From Algoriphagus aquimarinus (GTDB taxonomy: Bacteria > Bacteroidota > Bacteroidia > Cytophagales > Cyclobacteriaceae), in the NCBI RefSeq assembly GCF_007997215.1, contig NZ_VORW01000015.1:1-64000 (forward strand): 64,000 nucleotides of DNA, read 5' to 3'. This document shows positions 28,401 through 38,183 of this stretch, piece by piece (the first letter of the stretch is position 1; each line of letters opens with the position of its first letter). Under the pieces are notes generated by a model that saw only the letters and a program-made list of their open reading frames with translations, was not told the origin of the DNA and did not search any database. Both the position numbers and the translations under genes were made by a program.

Positions 28401-29495
28401 TCACACGTTTATGCTATCAGATTTTCTTTCTACTTCCAAATCCGACACATGGGCCAGACTATCCAATAAAGTCCAGCCAATTCCTGACAATCCGGAAACC
28501 AACCCTATGTTTTTCTTAAAAGGGCTGTAAAAATCAACCTCTCCCCAGCATACTGACTCATTGATTTTATCGAAAATCAGCTTATCTGACGGAAGAAAGG
28601 AGTTATCTCCAGTGATTTCACTCAGTTTTTCCCCTATTAACCTCAAGCCACTAACACCATCAAACATGTGGATATTCAAATTTTTACACTCCGAGCTGAA
28701 AATCTTTCCCATATCGATGGATCCCTTTAAAAACAACCCATGCTTTCTTAAATCGGGATGATCAACTTCCTTCAACACCGATTCGATTCCCAGCAGCAGA
28801 TACAACCTATTGCTATGAAGGCTGGGAAAAAGTGAAAGCAAGATTGGAAGCAAGTAGTCCAAAATCCGTTCTGCCTTTTTCGGGTTGACCTGCAGCCTAT
28901 TTGACCTTCCCAGCACGATGAGGACAAGCGGGAGATCCCAAAATATGTTAAACAATTGCGGTTCCCTGTCCTGTATTTTTTCCTCCTCTATCAATTGTCC
29001 GAGTTGGTTAAGCAGGCCAGCACCGAGCCTTCTAAAAACATAGATATTTGACTGATGGCTTGATTTCAAGGAACTCTCCAGGCGGTCAAGACAATAAAAC
29101 AGGTATCCGATGATCCCATTCCTAAAATTCGTGGGTAGGTTGGTTTTCTGATCTTCCAAAAACTTAAAAATCCTATCGTCCAGCTCGCTCAAGGTATCGT
29201 CAAGATCCGCTTCCACAAAATCCGAATTAACCAGATAACTGATACCATAAGCTATACCGGCCAGACCATTTTCGAAATCTGTAGGAAGTTTGGCTTCACT
29301 TAGCTTTTCAAAAATCTCACCCACCAGAATGTCCGCTATCTCCAGAAAATCCTGATTTTCAGTCTTCCTTGCCAAGTGATAGAAGTAAATACTCAAACCC
29401 AGCTTTCCATGCAGCAACCCCAATCCATTTTTCTCTTTGGCATTTTCCAATAGAAGACCGTTAATTTCTTGAAGTTTTTTTAATGCTTTTTCCAT
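28401..29495 (-). CDS. LanC-like protein without the zinc site, module A
   Basis: 364 aa, alpha-helical, with the repeated Gly motifs of the LanC alpha-toroid: 'LLHGKLGLSIYFYHLAR', 'FENGLAGIAYG', 'FRNGIIGYLFY' and 'GLVSGLSGIGWTLL'. A true cyclase has two Cys and one His zinc ligands, the latter pair in 'CHG'. Here the matching place reads 'VSG' and only one candidate Cys ('SVCWGE') remains. No LanB/LanM-type dehydratase is present in the locus. It is therefore more likely a binding or scaffold protein than a lanthionine synthase. It lies between the HlyD and glycosyltransferase genes. Confidence 0.75.
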   Translation of the reverse strand: MEKALKKLQEINGLLLENAKEKNGLGLLHGKLGLSIYFYHLARKTENQDFLEIADILVGEIFEKLSEAKLPTDFENGLAGIAYGISYLVNSDFVEADLDDTLSELDDRIFKFLEDQKTNLPTNFRNGIIGYLFYCLDRLESSLKSSHQSNIYVFRRLGAGLLNQLGQLIEEEKIQDREPQLFNIFWDLPLVLIVLGRSNRLQVNPKKAERILDYLLPILLSLFPSLHSNRLYLLLGIESVLKEVDHPDLRKHGLFLKGSIDMGKIFSSECKNLNIHMFDGVSGLRLIGEKLSEITGDNSFLPSDKLIFDKINESVCWGEVDFYSPFKKNIGLVSGLSGIGWTLLDSLAHVSDLEVERKSDSINV

Positions 29496-29512
29496 ATTAC
29501 TTATGTATTTTT

Positions 29513-30817
29513 TTAATACTCAGTCACCGATTTCAACTTAAAAAACAGCCTTTCAGCTACACTCAAGTCTTCTGTAATGATCTCCGCCGTACCTAGTAGT
29601 TCTTGCTTTAGCTGTATATCCTTTCCGTAGGAGGTTTCCATACCGACTGGAAGAGAACAATAAACCAGATAATTCCCTTCTTCATCAGGAGAAACCGAAA
29701 TACTCCCTACTTCTCCTCTGAGGGTTCCAAATTGCTGAAAAGGAAAATTATCCAGCTTGATCAATACCCGCTGTCCCATTGAGATTTTGCCTGTATTTTG
29801 CGAAGAGACAATCATTTTACCCAGAAGCTCTGTCCGTTCATTAGGTAGTATGGAAAAGACATGCTCTCCGGACTGGACAAATTGATGCTCTCCCCATACT
29901 CCCTGGAAGCTAACCTCTCCATCGATAGAGGAAACCAGCACATAATTATTCTCCCACTCCTTTACTGTCCGTTTCAAACCATGATAGGACTGGATAAGAT
30001 TAATTAAGGCTCTGGACTCATCCTGTTCTTTGGACACTTGTGTACTTTTAAGCGTTTGCCCTGCATTAACCAAAGCTTCTTGAAGTTGGGAAATTGTAAT
30101 AGCCATTGCATTGACCTGCTCCTGTATTTGAAGATACTCCATTTCCCTGCTCTCAAAGTCTTTGGCAGCAATTACCCCATCTTCATAGAGGATTTTGTTT
30201 CGTTTGAAATCCGTCTCTACCAAGTTAACCTTCCTCTCCAAAATTTCCTTTTGAGCCAATTGGATAGTGAGTCGTTCATGGATTTCCCGGATGGATTGCT
30301 TGTTCCCTTCGAGCTGAACCTGGGATGGCTGAAGCGTTTCAAGCAATCTGAATTCCATATAGCTTCGCTCAAACTCTACAAATGCTAGTTCTATTTCTCC
30401 TAAGACCACCTCCGATAGAGAATCTATAGGAAAGAAAAATCCATTGTCTTTCCCAAAGGGAATGTCATTCAGCATCTTTTTCAACAACAATACGCTTTGC
30501 ACATCAGAAGTGCTTTTTATACTAGCCAATGGCTGACCGGCCTGTACTTTTTCGCCATTGCCTACCCAAAGCTTATCAATCTGTCCTGAAGTTCTCGCTA
30601 TAATTTTTTCAGTTGATTCCACCGTGGTTACCATCACCCGGGACATAATAAAGTCCGGATATTTGATGAAAAAGGACAAAAAAACAACCCCACAAGTAAT
30701 TACAAATACCAGTGTAATCCCCCACCGGATCAGCCAGGCAGGAGGAGTAGTGATAATCTCCTGAACCTCCTCGGATCTGAGCTGTAGATTGTCAATGCTT
30801 GGGGGACTTTCTGGCAT
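29513..30817 (-). CDS. HlyD-family membrane fusion protein, module A
   Basis: 434 aa. One membrane segment near residues 34-55 ('WGITLVFVITCGVVFLSFF'), then a lipoyl/barrel-sandwich part ('IARTSGQIDKLWVGNGEKVQAGQPLASI'), a long coiled-coil hairpin (~120-270), the second lipoyl half and a beta barrel. It joins the peptidase-ABC exporter to an outer-membrane channel, which must be encoded elsewhere. It starts 2 bp after the transporter gene stop, so translation is coupled. The layout matches bacteriocin export adaptors of Bacteroidota. Confidence 0.9.
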   Translation of the reverse strand: MPESPPSIDNLQLRSEEVQEIITTPPAWLIRWGITLVFVITCGVVFLSFFIKYPDFIMSRVMVTTVESTEKIIARTSGQIDKLWVGNGEKVQAGQPLASIKSTSDVQSVLLLKKMLNDIPFGKDNGFFFPIDSLSEVVLGEIELAFVEFERSYMEFRLLETLQPSQVQLEGNKQSIREIHERLTIQLAQKEILERKVNLVETDFKRNKILYEDGVIAAKDFESREMEYLQIQEQVNAMAITISQLQEALVNAGQTLKSTQVSKEQDESRALINLIQSYHGLKRTVKEWENNYVLVSSIDGEVSFQGVWGEHQFVQSGEHVFSILPNERTELLGKMIVSSQNTGKISMGQRVLIKLDNFPFQQFGTLRGEVGSISVSPDEEGNYLVYCSLPVGMETSYGKDIQLKQELLGTAEIITEDLSVAERLFFKLKSVTEY

Positions 30818-30819
30818 AC

Positions 30820-33021
30820 CTAGTTTTCTCTTATTTTTTCCAGTTCCAATTGATTTTTCACCAGATTATAATACACTCCTGCTTGTAAAACCAATTCTTC
30901 ATGGGTTCCAGTTTCCTTAATTTCACCTTCATCCATCACGATGATCTGGTCTGCATTTTTTACCGTACTGAGACGGTGAGCGATAATGAAAACCGTCTTC
31001 CCTTTCAAAAACCTATTTAAATTTTCCATTACAATCCGTTCATTTTTTGCATCCAAAGCAGAGGTTGCTTCGTCAAAAAACAGGATCTCCGGATTTTTAT
31101 ACACCGCACGGGCAATAAACAAACGTTGCTTTTGCCCAGTACTGATCCCTACTCCCTCATTCCCAATTTTAGTATTGAATCTAAGGGGAAGGGATTGGAT
31201 AAAGTCATAGATATTAGCAGTCTGGGAAGCCATGACCAGTCGATCAAGGTCAATTATTTCTTCTCCCACTGCTATGTTTGAGGCAATGGTATCATTGAAT
31301 ACATAGCCTTCCTGCATTACGACGCCACAATGGTCTCTCCAGCTCCGGGGTGAGATGGAATTAAAGCCATGTCTGCCATATCGGATTTCACCCTTAGTCG
31401 GTTCGTAAAATTTAAGGAGGAGTTTCATTAAAGTGGTTTTCCCGCATCCACTGGCCCCCACCACTGCTGTGATTTTTTGCGATGGAATACACAGGCTGAT
31501 TTCTTGTAGAACATTTTCATCAGCTCCCAAATACCGGAAACTGAGCTTATCAACACTTAAATCCTCTCCGGGTATAATCTCATAGACTAGTTGCCTATCT
31601 TGGCTTTCCTCATCTTCCTTGTCGTGGATCTCGTTGAGTCGTTCCAGGCTGATCTTTGCATCCTGATAGGTGCGCACAAAGCTCACGATGCCCATAATCG
31701 GGCCATTCAACTGGCCGATGATATACTGGAGAGACAGCATCATGCCTAAAGTAAGCTGGCCCTCTATCACCAAAAGTGCAGAGGCAAAGGTCACAAAAAT
31801 GTTTTTCAGCTCATTGATCACCGAAGATCCCACCCCTTGGGTCTGCTCCAAAACGAGTGTCTTGATGGAAACATTGAAAAGACTGGCTTGTACAAACTCC
31901 CACTTCCAGCGTTTTTGGGTTTCGGCATTGTGAAGCTTGATCTCCTGCATTCCATTGATCAGCTCGATCACCGTACTTTGCTCTTGACTGAGCTGGGCAA
32001 ACCGCATGTAATCCAGCTCTTTTCTCCTTTTTAGGAAATAAAGTATCCAAAGGATATAGACTACACTTCCTCCCATAAATATTAAGAAGATCATAGGGCT
32101 ATAATAAATCAATACCGCACCGAATACAAAAAGGTTAAAAAAAGAGAAGAAGGTGTTCAACGCCGAACCGGTAAGCAAGTTCTCTATCCTCCTATGGTCT
32201 CCGATCCGCTGCATGATATCCCCTGTCATCCGCGTATCAAAGAAGGAGATTGGTAGGTTCATCAGCTTGATAAAAAAATCGGATACCAGGGAAATATTGA
32301 TTCGGGTACTGAGGTGGAGCAGAATCCAACTCCTAAAAACTTCAACACTAGTCCGTCCAAAAAACAACATCACCTGTGCTATCAATACCAGGTAGATAAA
32401 TCCTATATCCTGGTTTTGAATCCCAACATCAACGATACTCTGGGTCAAAAATGGAAATATTAATTGAAGCAAACTACCTACCAGTAAACCAATAGCCAGT
32501 TGTATGATGAGACTTTTATATTTGAACAGATACTGGAAAAGGAAACCCAGTGAGCGTTTTTCCTTACCTTCCCACTTCAGTTTTTTGAATTGAGGGGTTG
32601 GTTCAAGTAGCAACGTAATTCCTTCCTTACTATCGTCTGAAGCATTGTTACCAATCCAGCGCGAGATAAACTCTTCTTTTGAAAGATGTATCAATCCATA
32701 CGCCGGATCAGAAAGATAGACCTTTCCCCTATTTATCAGATAAACTACCACAAAGTGGTTCTTGTCCCAGTGTACTATCAAAGGTAGCTGAGCCTGTTCC
32801 AGTTTTTTAAAATCCAATTTCGCACCGATGGTCTTAAGCCCAATTGCTTCAGCCGCATCACTAAGTTTTAGCAGATTACTTCCAGACCGGGTAGTTTCAG
32901 AAAGACTCCTGATCTCTTGCAGGGATATAAGCTTGCCATAGTGCTTGGCAATAATCCTAAGGCAAGTTGGTCCACAATCTTTGGAATCAGGTTGTTTATA
33001 AAATGGAAAGGTTGTTTTCAA
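30820..33021 (-). CDS. C39 peptidase-containing ABC exporter, module A (intact)
   Basis: 733 aa. The N-terminal C39 protease domain carries the catalytic Cys16 in 'DCGPTCL', His89 in 'DKNHF' and Asp105 in 'LSDPAYG'. Membrane segments occupy ~165-420. The ATPase has Walker A 'GASGCGKTT', signature 'STGQKQR' and Walker B 'EILFFDEATSALD'. It cuts the leader after Gly-Gly and exports the core. The start is TTG (33021), because an in-frame TAA lies 13 codons upstream with no ATG between. It is the only intact exporter of the two copies, so it probably serves all three precursors. Confidence 0.93.
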   Translation of the reverse strand: MKTTFPFYKQPDSKDCGPTCLRIIAKHYGKLISLQEIRSLSETTRSGSNLLKLSDAAEAIGLKTIGAKLDFKKLEQAQLPLIVHWDKNHFVVVYLINRGKVYLSDPAYGLIHLSKEEFISRWIGNNASDDSKEGITLLLEPTPQFKKLKWEGKEKRSLGFLFQYLFKYKSLIIQLAIGLLVGSLLQLIFPFLTQSIVDVGIQNQDIGFIYLVLIAQVMLFFGRTSVEVFRSWILLHLSTRINISLVSDFFIKLMNLPISFFDTRMTGDIMQRIGDHRRIENLLTGSALNTFFSFFNLFVFGAVLIYYSPMIFLIFMGGSVVYILWILYFLKRRKELDYMRFAQLSQEQSTVIELINGMQEIKLHNAETQKRWKWEFVQASLFNVSIKTLVLEQTQGVGSSVINELKNIFVTFASALLVIEGQLTLGMMLSLQYIIGQLNGPIMGIVSFVRTYQDAKISLERLNEIHDKEDEESQDRQLVYEIIPGEDLSVDKLSFRYLGADENVLQEISLCIPSQKITAVVGASGCGKTTLMKLLLKFYEPTKGEIRYGRHGFNSISPRSWRDHCGVVMQEGYVFNDTIASNIAVGEEIIDLDRLVMASQTANIYDFIQSLPLRFNTKIGNEGVGISTGQKQRLFIARAVYKNPEILFFDEATSALDAKNERIVMENLNRFLKGKTVFIIAHRLSTVKNADQIIVMDEGEIKETGTHEELVLQAGVYYNLVKNQLELEKIREN

Positions 33022-33284
33022 GAATTTATTGGGAATAATGGATTCACCTTAATTAGCCAAGATAATTTTATTTATATGAATTAACTCCTTGGCAACATTA
33101 AACTACAAAATTATTATACTTTAATTCATACAAGAAATACTTCAATACCATCTTGAAATGTATAAACAAAACTTTCAGATGAAAAAATGAAAATTTCATA
33201 TAGTGGGAAGTATATAAAATGAATATTGATTTCTACTAATATTTAATAGTTCCAAAGTATCAAAAGAACGCACACAAATTCAAA

Positions 33285-34415
33285 TTAATTAATTTGATAT
33301 ATATGAAAAAGAATAAAATCCTCTTCAATATCTGGATTCTCAATTCTGAATAAAACCTTATTTCCCGGAAGCACAGCAGTGAGCTTTCCAAATTTAGGCA
33401 AAGAAATATCACGAGAAATTTGATTTCCTTCATGAAAGAATATTAATTTATGATATTCTCCATCCATATAATGCTTGTAAGATTTTGACTCTTCAAGCTT
33501 TGCTCTAAAAATATGTTCAGGGATTTCAGTAAGATATTCAAGGACTACATAATCTTCTGTTTTCAACAACCTCAAATTAGTGGAATATATCCCCTTCCTA
33601 TTTACAGACTCTAAATCACTACTGGTAATTTTAGCGTCATCCAAAAGATCAAATGAACCATGATTAACTTGAATAGTTGATTTAATTTTAAAATTATCAA
33701 CATCAATAACTGAAATTTCATTATCGAAAGACGATGTAAATAATATGTTTTTATTAAAATTATCATATGAAAAAATTGGGTAATATGACTGACCCAGTGA
33801 GTTGTCCAATTTATTGAAAATTGATCTATCAGATACTTTAAGAATCTCAAAACTATTTTTTGTGGCTACATTATAAATTTCTAGCAAATTACTTTTTGAA
33901 AAATCATTAATTGAAATCGACCAACTAAATCCCGTTGGGTGAGTCACAAAATATGCATCACTATTTTTTTTAAAATATAAAATATTAGTCGGACTATAAA
34001 TCGTAAACGGATTAGTTGATCCATACTTAACTCTATCTTTAAATTCAAGGTTTAAATCATAAGTCAATAATTCATTAGGAGTTTGGATTAAGATCTGACC
34101 AGAGTCTGAAAATCCCATCGAACTAATTTCTGAAGTGAATTGGCTAGGCCCCTCTCCTTTAAGATTTTTTTCGGACACAATATTTCCTTCACTATCAATT
34201 ATAATTACAATTAATTCACTCGAATTTTTATATCCCAAATATTTCTTGGAATTTGAATCAAAATCAATAATTTTCACGGGATCTAATGAATTAACTTTAA
34301 GTTCTCCAATCTTCTTTAAAGTAATTTGAGAAATACATATATTAGTTGTTAAAAAGATCAACCCTATAAAAACAATAAGATTTAAATTAAATTTTAATAA
34401 TAGTTTATTATTCAT
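33285..34415 (-). CDS. Secreted beta-propeller-like protein, module A (possible immunity)
   Basis: 376 aa. N-terminal signal ('NLNLIVFIGLIFLTTNICIS'), then repeated beta strands with 'KGEGPSQFT', typical of the Bacteroidota 6-bladed propeller or DUF4221-type family. The base composition is more AT-rich than the neighbouring export genes. It lies between precursor A and the exporter, just where module B has a clearly different propeller protein. Position and divergence suggest a peptide-specific immunity or receptor protein, but this is inference. Confidence 0.65.
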   Translation of the reverse strand: MNNKLLLKFNLNLIVFIGLIFLTTNICISQITLKKIGELKVNSLDPVKIIDFDSNSKKYLGYKNSSELIVIIIDSEGNIVSEKNLKGEGPSQFTSEISSMGFSDSGQILIQTPNELLTYDLNLEFKDRVKYGSTNPFTIYSPTNILYFKKNSDAYFVTHPTGFSWSISINDFSKSNLLEIYNVATKNSFEILKVSDRSIFNKLDNSLGQSYYPIFSYDNFNKNILFTSSFDNEISVIDVDNFKIKSTIQVNHGSFDLLDDAKITSSDLESVNRKGIYSTNLRLLKTEDYVVLEYLTEIPEHIFRAKLEESKSYKHYMDGEYHKLIFFHEGNQISRDISLPKFGKLTAVLPGNKVLFRIENPDIEEDFILFHIYQIN

Positions 34416-34691
34416 ATTTCGTTTTATATTAAGATTAATTTTATCTAATAGAAATAGAGCTATTTAATTACATTAAAATATTTTTATTTTACAAGTAGAT
34501 ATTGGCTAATAAAATTCGTGCAATTCAAATGATATTGATTATCAAACTTTTACAAAATATACCGATAATCAAAATAGAATTTTCAGGTTTAAGAATAACT
34601 CACCAAACTTGTATATTATTTGAATTAAATGATAAATATTGAAGATATTCAAAAGAAAGTAAGGTGCTAAAAACTTAGCACCTTAATATTA

Positions 34692-34946
34692 TTATGTATT
34701 ACATGGACCTGCAACGCATCTTGATTTATCTAAATCCCCCTCTTCTGACCCACAATAAAATTTGGCAGTACCTCGAGAGCAATCGTTAACCGGTATTGAA
34801 TGGGTCCATGTCCATTGATCACATTGCAAACAATATGGTGATTCATCTGATCCACAACCTGATCCACCATAAATACTACCCAATTGACTTCTGTCTAGTA
34901 CTTCATCAGAAAGCAATCTTAATTTTCCTAAGCTTAACTTTTTCAT
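34692..34946 (-). CDS. GG-leader RiPP precursor peptide A
   Basis: 84 aa. The leader 'MKKLSLGKLRLLSDEVLDR' ends in 'IYGG' (25-28). The core of ~56 residues is very Cys-rich, with seven Cys including 'CLQC' and a C-terminal 'CVAGPCNT', plus several Ser and Thr. The leader is nearly the same as in precursors B and C, while the core is unrelated, as expected of a toxin-like product family. It follows the VKOR-type gene by 127 bp with a hairpin in the gap. Odd Cys number suggests one free Cys or one used for glycosylation. Confidence 0.85.
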   Translation of the reverse strand: MKKLSLGKLRLLSDEVLDRSQLGSIYGGSGCGSDESPYCLQCDQWTWTHSIPVNDCSRGTAKFYCGSEEGDLDKSRCVAGPCNT

Positions 34947-34983
34947 AGTTTCATTTATTTAAATGTTAAAAACTGGATTTCAT

Positions 34984-35035
34984 TTCCCAGACCAGTCAGA
35001 GCACCTGGGAATATGCCCATTCATCGCGATTGAAT
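34984..35035 (-). promoter_or_regulatory. Hairpin and palindrome upstream of precursor A
   Basis: A 7-bp perfect stem TTCCCAG/CTGGGAA (34984-35011) is followed by the near-palindrome ATTCATCGCGATTGAAT (35019-35035). The same palindrome occurs before precursor B. They may set the mRNA end or boost precursor expression over the upstream gene. Confidence 0.5.
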
Positions 35036-35073
35036 CTCTTAAAACTACCAATATTGAAATACTGGATTTTTTT

Positions 35074-36636
35074 TTAATCAAGTAAGTACTTTAAATCCTC
35101 CACACTATACTCCTTCGGCAGCTCATATCCATTAATAAACAAAGTGGGAGTGTAGGAAATCTGTTCATTGTTACACCAATCCTCCATAAGCTTTACCTTT
35201 TTGTCCTGAAGCTTAAGCTCTCCATTCATTGGATAGTTAGCCGCAAATCTCTCATATTCCTGTTTCTCAGCTCCGTACCAGTCGTCCAATGCATGACGGG
35301 TAAAGTTTGAATTCCCTTTACTTTCTATAGCCAGTAAATGGCGGATCGTTTTTTCTTTTTGCTCATCCCCGTTCCCTGATGTAAAAATGATCTGAAGATC
35401 TATATTCCCTCTATCAAAAAGGCTTTCCAATTTCGGATGAATATGAGCACATGGGCCGCAATAAGGATTGCATACTTTGATGATTTGGTGTTTAGCTGTC
35501 TTTCCATTTAGTAATATCCCTATTCCCAGAGGAACGTTTTTAATCTTTTTGGACCGTAAAAGGAACAATTCAAATAACTCCTTATTGCTTTTGAGCTTGG
35601 CAAGTTCTCTTTTGGACTTGTAGATTTCATCCTGCTGCCCAAGTATCGGCTTGATCATAATACCTCCCAAGATCATTCCTGTAAAAAGAAAAAGAAATAG
35701 AAAAACTAAACTAACATCAATCCCTCCAGACCAAAATGATCCCCCAAATACAATCATACTCTCCATTATTAATACTCCTAATATTATCAGACAGAATCTG
35801 CACCATTTCTTGATCACCATTGCCTGATAATATAATGAGTAAATCACTACAGGAATAGTTACTACACTTAGCCAGGCAAGGAGTGAAATGGCCGAGAAAG
35901 CAAAGCCTGTAAACAAAACAGCCCCAGCAAAATAATATGCAAAAGCAAGAAGACTTGGGTTGAGTCTTCCATCAAACCATTGGAAAGCTTTTGAATCCAG
36001 TACCGAATTGCAATCTGCACTTTTCCCTCCCGAGCAGAACTTTTGAAGGTTAGGATTTTCCTTGTCCTGCTGGTACCATAGTAGGACAGCCGAAATGGAC
36101 AATCCTAATAGTTTAAGAACAAAATAGAATAGGTGTAATCCTGAAATCCCACTTTCAATTACCCTAAGTCCAAGCCAAAACAAAAGGCCAACTCCACAAA
36201 TTATTGCTATACCTTGGATGATACTCTGATCCCGAATCTTTTGGTTGATTTCTGGTTCTGCCGCATCTTCCCCAGCCTCTACCAATAGACTAACCCCTGT
36301 CCAACTCTTTAAGAAATCCAGCCGGGATACGTCCCTTTGCTTTCCCTCTTCATCAAATAAGGAAACTAAATTTTCAGAAACAGCCGTGATCACATTAAAA
36401 TAGCTGCCATTTGTGAGTGATACCTGCACTATTCCCGGCAGAGGAAAGTCATCCAACCGATCCGAGCCCAGCTTGACTGCCATAGATTCCACTCCATACT
36501 CATCTAAGGTGTCTGATATGCCAAGTAAGCTGGGATATTGGGGATGGGTGAAAATTTTTTCTTTAAGGTATTTGCCAGTATAAGGCACCTTAAGTGTTTC
36601 CAGTAATCTCTTGCAAATGACAAAACAGTTATCCAT
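35074..36636 (-). CDS. C39-like/VKOR/thioredoxin fusion, module A
   Basis: 520 aa. Residues ~1-125 resemble a C39 peptidase-like domain lacking the DCG catalytic Cys motif. A multi-pass membrane part follows with VKOR features: 'FCSGGKSADCNSVLDS' loop Cys and the active-site 'KKWCRFCL'. The C-terminal thioredoxin domain has 'CNPYCGPCAHIHPKLESL'. Together these form disulfides in exported peptides. The Cys-rich precursor directly downstream is the obvious substrate. The N-terminal domain may hold the leader peptide, as inactive C39-like domains do in other exporters. Starts at ATG 36636; its promoter includes the operator-like repeat at 36726. Confidence 0.85.
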   Translation of the reverse strand: MDNCFVICKRLLETLKVPYTGKYLKEKIFTHPQYPSLLGISDTLDEYGVESMAVKLGSDRLDDFPLPGIVQVSLTNGSYFNVITAVSENLVSLFDEEGKQRDVSRLDFLKSWTGVSLLVEAGEDAAEPEINQKIRDQSIIQGIAIICGVGLLFWLGLRVIESGISGLHLFYFVLKLLGLSISAVLLWYQQDKENPNLQKFCSGGKSADCNSVLDSKAFQWFDGRLNPSLLAFAYYFAGAVLFTGFAFSAISLLAWLSVVTIPVVIYSLYYQAMVIKKWCRFCLIILGVLIMESMIVFGGSFWSGGIDVSLVFLFLFLFTGMILGGIMIKPILGQQDEIYKSKRELAKLKSNKELFELFLLRSKKIKNVPLGIGILLNGKTAKHQIIKVCNPYCGPCAHIHPKLESLFDRGNIDLQIIFTSGNGDEQKEKTIRHLLAIESKGNSNFTRHALDDWYGAEKQEYERFAANYPMNGELKLQDKKVKLMEDWCNNEQISYTPTLFINGYELPKEYSVEDLKYLLD

Positions 36637-36725
36637 TGACTAGCAATAAAAATTTCAACTAAAATTTTGATGTTTAAAATGATTTAATAAATTTGAGAAT
36701 TAAGTTTTTAAAAGACTATACCGTA

Positions 36726-36755
36726 TTTACTAATTTTCAGTAACTTTTTACTAAC
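36726..36755. promoter_or_regulatory. Operator-like repeat between truncated XRE gene and VKOR gene A
   Basis: A 30-bp AT-rich stretch with TACTAA-type half sites, identical to the one at 45958. It lies ~20 bp before the XRE start codon and ~90 bp before the VKOR gene on the other strand. A natural binding site for the XRE protein. Confidence 0.65.
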
Positions 36756-36774
36756 CCAATTAACCTTTTAAGGC

Positions 36775-36912
36775 ATGAAAATAGGCCATCAATTGAAAAA
36801 AGCCAGAGAATCTAAAAGACTAAGCCAACATGAGGTAGGCGAGCTTCTGGGCATTTCACAAAAAACACTTTCGAATATAGAAAGCAACAATAAAGACTGT
36901 CTGGGCATTTAA
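36775..36912 (+). pseudogene. Truncated XRE regulator, module A
   Basis: 45 codons 'MKIGHQLKKARESKRL...TLSNIESN' match the first 38 residues of the XRE gene at 46007 exactly, then unrelated 'NKDCLGI' and stop. The helix-turn-helix is present, but the rest is lost at ~36893, the point where the two module copies stop matching. It is probably non-functional and marks the breakpoint of the duplication. Confidence 0.85.
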
Positions 36913-37402
36913 ATTTGCACAAAAAAAAGTGATGACTTTATTCATTAAGGATATATGCAAAATGGTATTGACACTTCCTATAGACTTCTGATTTCCCATT
37001 GTTAATTGGGAAAAAGTAAAGTAAATGTGACTCTGATAAATGGTATGGATTCTTCTTCTGTAGAAAGCTTACATACTAAAGTAAATTTTGAGAAAAACCA
37101 ATAACTTTTGACCTCAAAAATCAGAAGCAAGAGAATTGTTTTCTCTCAAAGATGTTGAAATGGAAAGATGACCAAATTATGAAGGTGAATAGTACAGATC
37201 TCAGTTGGAGAACTTTTAATTGAACATTTAAAGGATCTTAGCAGGATAGTATTTCTAGATTTATACCAAATAGGATTTATGTTTTCCACTAAAATACGGA
37301 TAAACCCTAAAACATAAAGGGATGAAGCTTGGATTCATTTAAATGTGCAATAGCTCATATCACTTCTCCTGAATCATAAGAATTAATTAATCCAATTTAA
37401 AA
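36913..37402. other. Intergenic spacer between modules A and B
   Basis: About 490 bp with many stops in all frames and no recognisable gene. It starts at the duplication breakpoint. It may be decayed remains of the material lost from the XRE gene end or of an insertion. A small inverted repeat (CCCATTGTTAATTGGG) near 36995 is the only structure I see. Confidence 0.4.
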
Positions 37403-38179
37403 TCACTTCCAATTATTAACTTCTTCCTGCAATTCCTCCTTTGACATAGCAAGAGATCTGTTTAGTTCAATCATTTTTCGACTGTCTTGATTTGGACTAT
37501 GGAAAGCACTATTCACTCCCCGTTCATGTGTAAGGTGATACAATACTCCTTCTATATGTTGATGTCTGTGACCCAATATCTTCCAACGGTTCACCCGATC
37601 TCCATCTTCCCGTCCCCATCCATAGAATTTTTCATTTTCCATTCCAGCAGCTATATAGGTTTCCCTATGAGCCAGGAAAGCTCCACCTACGGGATTTGGA
37701 TTATACAATGCCTTCATCTTACCCTGATGCATTTCCAGAACGCCCATGTCCCGGGACTGGATAAAGAGCTCCCGCAGAACCTCAGAAGTGTCCAAAAATT
37801 TATCCTTAAAAGGTGTGATAAAATCAACTTCCCTTTTTCTCAATAGCTCGATGGACTTATTAAGCTGGTCAACGGGAATGAGGACATCCGTATCCCACAC
37901 AATGATATATTCAGTATCAACAGACCTGACCAACTGATTGATGTATCTGGTCCGATGAAAGATCGTATCCATATCTTCGACGAATAAATAGTTTACCCTC
38001 TGAGGCAATAACTTATTCAGCAATCCGCTATTTCTTCCCGAAGCCTCTAATATGCTTACCTGAGTTTCAAAATTAGAGAGTATATAATCAATGGTAACCA
38101 ATGTATTCTCCAAACGGTTGACCGTGTCAATCCGTAGAGGAACCAAAAATGTAAAATCCCTTAAGTTCATTCTATCCAT
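37403..38179 (-). CDS. Galactosyltransferase-like enzyme, module B
   Basis: 258 aa, close paralogue of the module A enzyme. It keeps the DxD in 'WDTDVLIP', 'GGAFLAHRETYIAAGMENEKF' and 'GWGREDGD', so both copies look active. It differs from copy A by scattered substitutions, mostly conservative, with few near the active site, consistent with selection for function. It starts at ATG 38179 after the LanC-like gene; a second ATG occurs three codons later. Confidence 0.82.
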   Translation of the reverse strand: MDRMNLRDFTFLVPLRIDTVNRLENTLVTIDYILSNFETQVSILEASGRNSGLLNKLLPQRVNYLFVEDMDTIFHRTRYINQLVRSVDTEYIIVWDTDVLIPVDQLNKSIELLRKREVDFITPFKDKFLDTSEVLRELFIQSRDMGVLEMHQGKMKALYNPNPVGGAFLAHRETYIAAGMENEKFYGWGREDGDRVNRWKILGHRHQHIEGVLYHLTHERGVNSAFHSPNQDSRKMIELNRSLAMSKEELQEEVNNWK

Positions 38180-38183
38180 AGTC

